The notes under the pieces are model-generated. The model was not told the DNA's origin. It worked only from the letters and a program-made list of their open reading frames with translations, and did not search any database. The position numbers and the translations under genes are program-made. 64,000 nt of DNA from Synchiropus splendidus (lineage: Eukaryota > Chordata > Actinopteri > Syngnathiformes > Callionymidae): positions 10,269,001 through 10,333,000 of the forward strand of contig NC_071335.1 of the NCBI RefSeq assembly GCF_027744825.2, given 5' to 3'. Below, in pieces: positions 56,601 to 64,000 of this stretch (positions are counted from its first letter, which is position 1; each line of letters begins with the position of its first letter).

Positions 56601-57619
56601 CGGAGCCCTGGAAGTGACATGCATGTGTTTTGTCTTTTTTGGAGGTGACATGCATGACTTTTTTTTTTTTTTTTCCCGAGATAACAGTTATCTCGAGATA
56701 ATTTTTATCTCGTGATAATGCATATCTCAAGGCAACAGTTATCTTGAGATAATTTTTTTATCTCAAGATACAATCCTAAATGTAGTACGGAGCCCTGGAA
56801 GTGACATGCATGTGTTTATTTTTTTTGGAGGTGACATGAATGACATTTTTTTTTTTTGCCCGAGATAACAGTTATCTCAAGATCATTTTTATCTCGAGAT
56901 AACTGGTATCTGGTGATAATTAGTATCTCCAGAAACGACTACTTCCTGTAACCACTGTCTCCCATGGCTTCTAACTGTTCGTCAATGTTGTCAGTCACTG
57001 TCTGCAAGTCTGTGCCCGTTTAACACTCTGCTCAAGAGCCTTCTACTCAAAATGATACCATATGTGGCTAAGCTACACGTATTACACGTCCATGGAAGCG
57101 ACATGCATGACCTTATTTTTTTTATCCCGAGATACAAATATATATATATTTATATTTTGAGATACCTATTATCTCGAGATAACTATTATCTTGGGAAAAA
57201 ATAAATAAAGTCGTGCATGTCACATGTGGCATTATTTTGAGTAGAAGGCACTTGATCAGAGTGTTAAAAGCGCACAGACTTTGCCATCGGCAATATTCTG
57301 ACTTGCAGTTAAGAGAGTGAATGATAACGTTCAGTTAGGAAGCCATGGGAGAAAACATCTGTTATCTCGGGCTAAAAAAAAATAAAGTCATGCATGTCAC
57401 ATGTGGTGTTATTTTGAGTAGAAGGCACTTGATCAGAGTGTTAAAAGCGCACAGACTTTGCCGTCTGCAATATTCTGACTTGCAGTTAAGACAGTGAATG
57501 ATAATGTTCAGTTACGAAGCCATGGGAGAAAACATCTATTATCTCAGGCTAAAAAAAAATAAAGTCATGCATGTCACATCCAAAAAAATAAACACATGGA
57601 TATCACTTCCAGGGCTCCA
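56601..57619. mobile_element. Composite TIR element with TATCTCGAGATA palindromes
   Basis: Left end CGGAGCCCTGGAAGTGACAT and right end, read inward, ATGGAGCCCTGGAAGTGATA form inverted termini; the left end recurs in direct orientation at about 56,790. The interior has many short inverted words (CGAGATAACAGTTATCTCGA, TATCTTGAGATAA) and a tandem pair of about 178 bp (57,210-57,387 and 57,388-57,565) sharing AGGCACTTGATCAGAGTGTT. No protein is encoded. Confidence 0.75.
57210..57565. repeat. Tandem duplication, period about 178 bp
   Basis: Two copies with only a few differences (TTGCCATCGGCAATATTCTG against TTGCCGTCTGCAATATTCTG), inside the composite TIR element. Confidence 0.85.
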
Positions 57620-57739
57620 TATGTGTTTTTTTGTTTGTTTGTTTTTCACCTTAGCGTCACCCTATGAGGGTGTCAATTCAGACACAGCTAAGGTATGGCA
57701 AGCAGGATGGCCAAAACTCATGTGAGCTCCTAGTCACGT

Positions 57740-57860
57740 GGCCGACTTAGCGGTAGTATAGTCGCAAGTGCGCAATCTCTTGATTCTCAAAGTTACTGGT
57801 TCGCATATAGCATGGCTCTTGTGCATTGTTTATTCGTTAGAATTCATGCATCCTACCGTG
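57740..57860 (+). repeat. tRNA-like SINE fragment
   Basis: B-box-like GGTTCGCATAT near 57,799 preceded by GCAAGTGCGCAATCTCTTGA, in the same order as the copy at 16,141-16,290. Confidence 0.45.
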
Positions 57861-58069
57861 AGGCAGTTCGTCATATTAAACTAGTAACGCGTTAACAGCC
57901 TGATTCTGAATCCCACCTCCAGTACCTGGTCCATCTCCCTCCGCCACTGGGGCAACATTGAACCCATCACCTTTTTTTCTGGATGAAAAATCAATCCAAA
58001 GTTTTCATTTTACGTTAATTAGCTCAGCAAAACACATCGCGCTAATGACAATCATGACCCAGCTCTGAC

Positions 58070-58260
58070 CTCAATAATGACCTCTTTTGTCATTTATGTT
58101 CAGATCTTCGTCTTCCAGCATTTGTAGGTTGCCACCACAAGTCAGCCTTCTCCACCTCAGCCTATCTTGTCCCTGGTCACCCCTATTCTCATTCCCTCCT
58201 TCATCACATCCATGAACCTCAACAGGTGTCTTCCTCTTCCTTAAAACAGTCTTTGTCTGT
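58070..58260. repeat. Probable LINE 3' fragment
   Basis: The words TTCTCCACCTCAGCCTATCT and CATCACATCCATGAACCTC, then GGTGTCTTCCTCTTCC, resemble a very common fish LINE tail read in reverse. Identification rests on remembered motif similarity. Confidence 0.35.
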
Positions 58261-58784
58261 GTCAGTCTGTGCAAAAGTCAGGCCTCCCCAAGGAGCCGGT
58301 CCACCATGTTAAGATGTTGTTCGCAGGGATGTACAGTGTGTAGTGAGGTAGAAATGTGACTGTCGCATGAAGCTCTCAGAAAAGATGGTGTGCCCGTGAC
58401 TTTTTGCGGTGGTGAACTTACACGTTTCACACAGGTGCTTCCTGTGGGTGAAAGAGAGCGGAAGTCATCACATAAGCGCTGCCTTTTGTTTTGAACATTA
58501 ATCATCACTGGAGTACAGGGAGAGCAAGACAATTCCTAAAAGAGCCAAATTCGTTACTTAACAAACAAACATAACCCAGTTTTAATGTTTCAAGTTTAAA
58601 ATGTCATAATATCATTATTCTGCTTCCTAGGCAGCTTTTTCTTCATAACATGGCATCTAAAGACAAAGCCTTTATTTGCCTTAAATGTTCATTCAATAAA
58701 TTATTCATATTTATAAAAGTAGAATCTCACTGGGGCTGGACCCCCTGTATTGACCTTGTCAAATTCTGGATATTAAAAGTGGTT

Positions 58785-59545
58785 GTGGGACTTTGTAGTT
58801 AGTTATGATTGATTAATTACAACAACAACAAAAAACGCAAAAATATATTGTAATTACCTTTAATTTAATTTAATTGAATAGTTTGCTCTCCAGACAACAC
58901 AGAACCTTTGTGAGTGCAGGAGTTCCTGGTCCACTGATCACACTGATGCACAAGACACGTGGCAGCTAGGATGATAACAACAACAACAAACATGGAGGAA
59001 TCCCTGAACAAAAGCAAACAAAAGCTTCTGTTTGTTTTTGTTCAGGGATGTTTTTCTCTACACAATGGCCAGAGTTTCCACTACTCTGAATGTACTTGAT
59101 ATTCTTATACAATTTTAATTCTTTTTTTTTTCTATATTTTATTTATGCATTTTTATACAAAGGCACCAGGCCCAAACCAAAACAACAACAAAATTAAATA
59201 AAATCAAAAATAAAATGAAAATTCTTATACAAATATTTTCTAGACATTGAAAGAGCTTTAGTTTAAATAAGGTGATATAAAAACTTGAATATAGCCACCA
59301 TTGTGATTTATTGTGCTATTGTCAAGCTGATAATATTATTATATATATATATATATAAACAATATTTTGTTGTTTAAATGTATGTATGGCTCCTCATTTA
59401 ATTCAGTAATATACCAAATTCATTCCAAGTGAAAAATGTGGCTTCATGTGGCAAATATTCTTATACCATTAAACTGTGATTAATTGAGATGAATTCATCC
59501 CAAAATCTCCAATTAATCAGATTTTTTTCAGTTGAATCCCACCCC
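58785..59545. mobile_element. TIR-type repeat, copy 3 (about 760 bp)
   Basis: Starts TGTGGGACTTTGTAGTTAG and ends GTTGAATCCCACCCC, same family as 17,369 and 29,752. A segment of about 105 bp at 59,113-59,218 (with AAGGCACCAGGCCCAAACCA) is absent from the other copies and is flanked by repeated ATTCTTATAC, so it looks like a later insertion. Confidence 0.75.
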
Positions 59546-61282
59546 ATGAAAATTAAATGAAAGACAATAATAATGGAGGTTAAAACAGCTGGTTAAATCA
59601 TAATGAGTTGAGGCCGCTGTTTGATGGAATCTAAATTATCTTTGTGTTGTGAAATGCCCATGTACAAGTGAAGAAAACTAACAAACCTTTACGGCTCTAA
59701 AATTCCAACATTGAAGTCATGAAGTGAGGAGGAAAAAAACAAAACCTACAACATCGCCGAGCAAGAACCAAAAATATTTTTTCACCTTTTTGTATATTTC
59801 CCCATCACTCCTTCTTCAGTTACATCTCAATTTATTCGCTCACATTCTTAAGACGTTTTTGCATTTTCTAATAGAACAGAATACATGTAGGCTTTTAAAG
59901 TGTACAATGTCAGAATGTATTGACACTGTACAATGTTTGAAATCAATGCTTTGTGTATTTAGACGTGGCTCGGAGTATTAGAACGTCACTATGACTATCA
60001 CACTGAGCAGAAACAAAGACCACAAGTTAACAGGGAGAGCTGCGGTGGGGGTTAAACAACACCTCACTTCCTCTTGTTCATAAAGCACAGTTTGAAGACA
60101 ACATTAATAAATAAACCCAGAAGAAACCCATAAACACCAACCAACTAGTTCATGGACATGAGTCTTTTTTGTATCTCTACTATAAAGCTGGACGACAGTG
60201 TAAATGTTGTGATTTTCGAAACCAAGGATGACATTGTTTCAAGAAGCAAACCTGTCTCATTCAATCTTTCTTTCAAAACAGACCAAACTCTTGCAGTTGC
60301 TCGTGCAGTGAACGCAACATGGTGCATTATACGTACAGCTCAGCCTGGCATCATCCTGGCTCACAACTGCGTGAGTTGTGACTGAGATGCTAAACAAGCT
60401 CATCTTTAAATGAAGCCGGCTTCAGTTTAGAAAGTGACTCAACAAGCTTTATCATTTCCTGTCACAACGTAGGGTTTTTTTTTGCTTTCACAGGAATGAA
60501 TGCAGGGTGTATAAATGATAAAATAATCATCAGTAATGTTCAACAGTTATGCTATCTAATTTAATACAAACAGTAAATTAATTGTCAAAAATGTGCATCA
60601 TTGCAGACTTCACTGAAGACCTCAAAAATAATCCATGATCCACAAAGGAATGACTTCTAAAGAAAAATATTTTATGAATCTCATAGATAACATCCATATA
60701 TATCCATAAAAACACATTTTGACTGAATGTTCACAATATCTCACTGTTTTCAAAATTGGAAAGAGGATGCCTTTGATAGTTACACAGAATAAATAACATT
60801 TCTGAATAAGTGAAATATTCATCAAGGATTTCCGAAGAGGACATGACATAATTCAAAGATAATGCGCAGCGGATCAGATGAACATAAAACAAAAAGAAAA
60901 AAATAGTAAAGAAAAGAAATCTTTATAAACCTCAAGCAGTAATTCACAAAAAAACAACAGTTATTACTATTTTAGCCACATGTGAGGTATCCATTTTCAA
61001 ATAGATTCTTTTTAAGAAGTCCTCTCTGAATTTAACTCGATCTGTTAATTTGCTGCCCATGAATGTATGACTCGAGTTTCCTGGCGAAGACCTAAACTGA
61101 GCCATCATGACGAATGTGAATTGCAAAAAACGATTTATGCCAAAAATAATTCTCAATCTTTCTTTCAAGTCTAAGAACTTGATGGTCATAAATGGATTGT
61201 ATCCCCATTTGAGGTTGAATTGTTGCATGAATAGTTCTGGACGAACAACAAGTTCCCCGCTCCGTCAGTCCATCGCAAAGCA
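59546..61282 (-). other. Intergenic and rhoh 3' side
   Basis: AT-rich, no coding exon recognised on either strand. The part next to 61,282 must hold the rhoh 3' untranslated region, but its end cannot be fixed. Confidence 0.4.
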
Positions 61283-61870
61283 TCAGAACACTTTGCACTG
61301 GTTTAAACTGAACATACGTCGCCGGGCCTGCTTCCGGGTCTGGCGTACTGCCGACCGCACTGCGTGCTCAAACACTTGTTGCACTCCACGGTTGCCAAGT
61401 GAAGAACATTCCAGGTAGCCCTTGGCACGCACCTCCTGAGCCACGTGTCTACCTTCAGCAGGTGAGATGCATTGGCCGCGGTGTGCCGGCGACTCCCTCA
61501 GGTCAGTCTGCGTGGCCACAATCAGCACGGGCACCTTTGGAAGGTGCTGTCGGACTTCTGGAATCCACTTGTTCAGGATGTTAGCAAAGGAGTTTTGGTT
61601 GACAACAGAGTAGCAGATGAGCACGACGTCAGCCTGCTGGTAGGATCTGGGTCGAATGGGCCGGAAGCTGTCGTGACCAGCTGTGTCCCACAGTCCCAGA
61701 CTGACCAGAACCCCGTCCATGTACACCTCCACCCCAGTGTTGTCAAAGACCGTTGGCTTGTAGGTTTCTGGAAAAGTTTCAGAGGTGAAGCGCACGAGCA
61801 GAGCTGTCTTTCCGACCGCGCTGTCTCCGACTAGAACGCATTTCACCGCCAAATCCGTCGAATCGGCCAT
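61283..61870 (-). CDS. rhoh: RhoH, GTPase-deficient Rho family protein (195 aa, single coding exon)
   Basis: Atypical Rho protein of haematopoietic cells, a regulator of T-cell receptor signalling through ZAP70/LCK. P-loop GDSAVGKT (15-22) has Ser17 where active Rho proteins have Gly12, and the switch II word DTAGHD has His66 at the Gln61 position. Both are the kind of changes that keep RhoH constitutively GTP-bound. Tyr77 and Tyr87 in [15 protein letters not shown] match the spacing of the two ITAM-like tyrosines of human [21 protein letters not shown] and [17 protein letters not shown] follow. The C terminus is RRRMFSLNQ plus CAAX box CKVF, for prenylation. The single coding exon is as in mammals. 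Start at MADST, in context AACATGG. It lies head-to-tail with chrna9 and n4bp2, all on the minus strand. Confidence 0.95.
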   Translation of the reverse strand: MADSTDLAVKCVLVGDSAVGKTALLVRFTSETFPETYKPTVFDNTGVEVYMDGVLVSLGLWDTAGHDSFRPIRPRSYQQADVVLICYSVVNQNSFANILNKWIPEVRQHLPKVPVLIVATQTDLRESPAHRGQCISPAEGRHVAQEVRAKGYLECSSLGNRGVQQVFEHAVRSAVRQTRKQARRRMFSLNQCKVF

Positions 61871-63540
61871 GTTTCTTTCTGAGAATCAGCTGGGTTTAGA
61901 AGAGAAGGCTTTCCAGGTTGTGATCCAAAATGGCAGCAGTCAGTTGGGGAAACGTAGAAAGTCATGTGGAATCCAACCAATGACCTATTTAAATCAGAAT
62001 CCCAGTTGGTTCACAAGATTCTTCTCTCGGAGTTGACTCATCCCACGCCGGCAAATATTCCTGAAAGGGCTATTTAAGGGGAAAAAAGAAGGTGGGTAAA
62101 AGGGTATTTACAGTAGTTCTTCATTGTTGAACATTTACATTCAACTGTTTGAGAAAGAAATTCACCCGAGTGCTCGTAATGAGAAATGTAAACGCTGAAT
62201 CAACAACAATGCTAACAATGTTAGCAATGATTGAAAGTCGAGGTCAGCTATCATGTAAAAGAAGACTGAAATGTCTATCTAAACACAAAAAACAGTGGAT
62301 AAGTTTGAGATCATCACCTTTTATCTGGAATGTGAGCGCCACATGATATCGCAGGCCCAGCGTCGCCCCAAGGTCATGCTCTTTACCATCGCACCTAACT
62401 CATCTGAAGAGCCTGATGTTTCAGCAGCTGCTACTCAAGGTTGAGAGTCGGGAAGTGAGAAGAGTGAGAAATACAAACGCAGAGGAGGGACCCCTCACTG
62501 AAGGTTCCTCCCATGCTGCAGCTGGTGACAGTTGTTATCTAGATCTTTCTAAAGTGAACACTGTACAGTAGTTGGAAACAAACTACAATGATCAATCAAG
62601 ACTTAAGTTCATGTTCATAAAAAAGGCATTTGACTATCGATAGACAGCAACCTATTACCATGAAATACTTTCTAAGCAGAGCATAAAACAGTTGCAATAA
62701 TTCTATATGAAAATCATAAAATTGTTTGAGACGAATTGAAGGTTTCTAATAGCAACTACAGAGCTTCGCAATGAAAGATGTCCATCACACATGGGCTTTG
62801 TTTTTCTAGAGAGGTATGTCCCACCTTGGTTGAAGATGAACTCCTTCCCCTGGTGGAGGAGTTTGGTATCAGTGGGTCTAGTTTACACAATGGACAGATG
62901 TGGCAGGAGATCGAAGGACAAGTCCTTGATGAAGTCAACAGTATTTACAAAAACTGAGGAAATGTTAAACAATGAACAGTGAATGGAGAGCACAAAAATG
63001 TGTTAAGTAATTGCCTAAATACTGAGTGTCGTTCCAGTAGGTCAAATACTGAAAAATCTGAGTCTTTAAAATAAATTTTATTCTAGTCCTTTGCAAATAT
63101 GAAAATAAAAACATCTGTTTTTTTTCTGTTGCCAAAAATATACACACATAAAAAAACTCTTCATTAAGAATGTCCAAGTGAATTCTTCACAGATGGAGTT
63201 AAAAATTACAAACAATATCGGTTGTCAGAAAATACAAATCTGCGGGTTCACAAACAACAATCATTTCATGACTTACAAAATATATTTAAGAGAAAATATG
63301 CAACAGGATTTTTAGAAATTGTTTAAAAATGTAATGCCAAAAGCACCTGGATTACCTTGGATATACATTTTCAATGGTAACGTTGCAATAATTCTTATAT
63401 TTTCTAAAAAGCCATAAAGGCAAACTTTAAAAAAAGAAGAAAATTCCAAATGTTGATGCATTGTGGCTTCCATTAACATTCACTCAAATGACACCATCCT
63501 CATGTGAGTTGTTAGAAAGTCTCCATGAAGCATGCTGAGT
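61871..63540 (-). other. rhoh upstream region and n4bp2 3' untranslated region
   Basis: No coding exon recognised. An AATAAA on the minus strand (TTTATT at 63,077-63,082) lies about 460 nt after the n4bp2 stop and is a plausible polyadenylation signal. Immediately upstream of rhoh a minus-strand ATTGG-type CCAAT word occurs near 61,976, too weak to call a promoter. Confidence 0.4.
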
Positions 63541-63796
63541 TCACTTCAAAGAGACCAGCACCAGGCCTCGGTTCGGCTCTGTAAACCTGACAGCGAAGGG
63601 ATGAGAGAAGCATGTGGGTGACTATGAGCAAGGCGCATACGAGTGTGTGTGTGTGTGTGTTTCTGCCTTCACCTGTAGTGTCTGTTGTTGAGGTAGTCTA
63701 TAACAGCAGGACGGATGCGGGCCACGCCTCCCTGGCTGTGGTTCCCTTTTCCTGTGATGACTGAGAGCTGAGGTCGGCACAGACCCTGCTCATATT
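63541..63796 (-). CDS. n4bp2: n4bp2, last two exons (Smr domain C terminus, partial)
   Basis: Exons in transcript order: 63796-63673 (124 nt) and 63586-63541 (46 nt, ending TGA). They encode LSVITGKGNHSQGGVARIRP, then AVIDYLNNRHYR joined to RFTEPNRGLVLVSLK. The GKGNHSxGGxARIRPAVIDYL signature is the conserved end of a Smr (MutS-related) domain, which in N4BP2 carries DNA-nicking endonuclease activity. N4BP2 also has a polynucleotide-kinase-like domain and NEDD4/BCL3 binding, upstream and outside the window. Identity is supported by adjacency to rhoh as at human 4p14. A (TG)n run of about 20 bp sits in the 86-nt intron. Confidence 0.88.
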
Positions 63797-64000
63797 CTAC
63801 ACCAACCAGAGAGACATTTTTATGTCAAACGCAGGGGTGGAGATGAAAAGGAAGAACAAACATCAAACAGATCGTCACCCGCGCTCTCGAGTGGGCCAGA
63901 ATATATAAGCCAAGAGTAAGAAGACATTATTATTCTGTTCATAGTGTCGAGGGTTGCAGAGCTATTGTTTAATTTATATTACTTTCTAAAACACCCAACA

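Overview
This is vertebrate nuclear DNA, most likely from a ray-finned (teleost) fish. Genes are split into small exons with GT-AG introns. The proteins match vertebrate families, and the repeats (L2-like LINE tail, hAT and TIR elements, tRNA-like SINEs) are typical of fish. There are no operons or bacterial signals.

Region 1 (1-~28,850, + strand) is the 3' two-thirds of slit2. I resolve 27 coding exons (1859-27597, about 1,242 residues plus stop). They run from the first repeats of LRR domain 2 through LRR domains 3 and 4, nine EGF modules, the laminin-G module and the C-terminal cystine knot. The intron after LRR domain 2 carries a mir-218 hairpin (10503-10610) and the 24-nt alternative microexon known from SLIT2. 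Several further candidate microexons and one 57-nt in-frame GT-AG segment are also present. The cystine-knot tail resembles SLIT2 rather than SLIT1 or SLIT3.

Region 2 (~29,000-34,750) is intergenic. It holds a TIR-type repeat (29752-30249) and a three-exon hAT transposase gene with a BED zinc finger and an uninterrupted reading frame of about 654 codons.

Region 3 (34,781-47,668, - strand) is a tandem cluster of three six-exon glutamine-synthetase-like genes (A, B, C; 376, 370 and 369 residues). All three frames are open and splice consistently. However, residues equivalent to the catalytic Asp63 and Glu305 and the Asn248-Gly249 glutamate-binding pair of human GLUL are replaced, so they look like pseudoenzymes. 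A and B are near-identical segmental duplicates. C is diverged in exons 1-4 but near-identical to A and B in exons 5-6, which points to unequal crossing-over or gene conversion. An L2-like LINE interrupts an older hAT relic in only one of the two duplicated spacers.

Region 4 (49,341-63,796, - strand) contains a complete seven-exon nicotinic receptor alpha9-type gene (chrna9), the single-exon GTPase-deficient Rho gene rhoh, and the last two exons of n4bp2 (Smr domain). This matches the CHRNA9-RHOH-N4BP2 neighbourhood of human 4p14; human SLIT2 is on the same chromosome arm. The gap between chrna9 and rhoh is rich in TIR repeats, including a composite element with many TATCTCGAGATA-type palindromes (56,601-57,619).

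Functionally the genes are independent: axon guidance and its intronic miRNA (slit2/mir-218), a nitrogen-metabolism-family cluster, a cholinergic receptor subunit, a haematopoietic Rho protein and a DNA/ubiquitin-associated nuclease-family protein.
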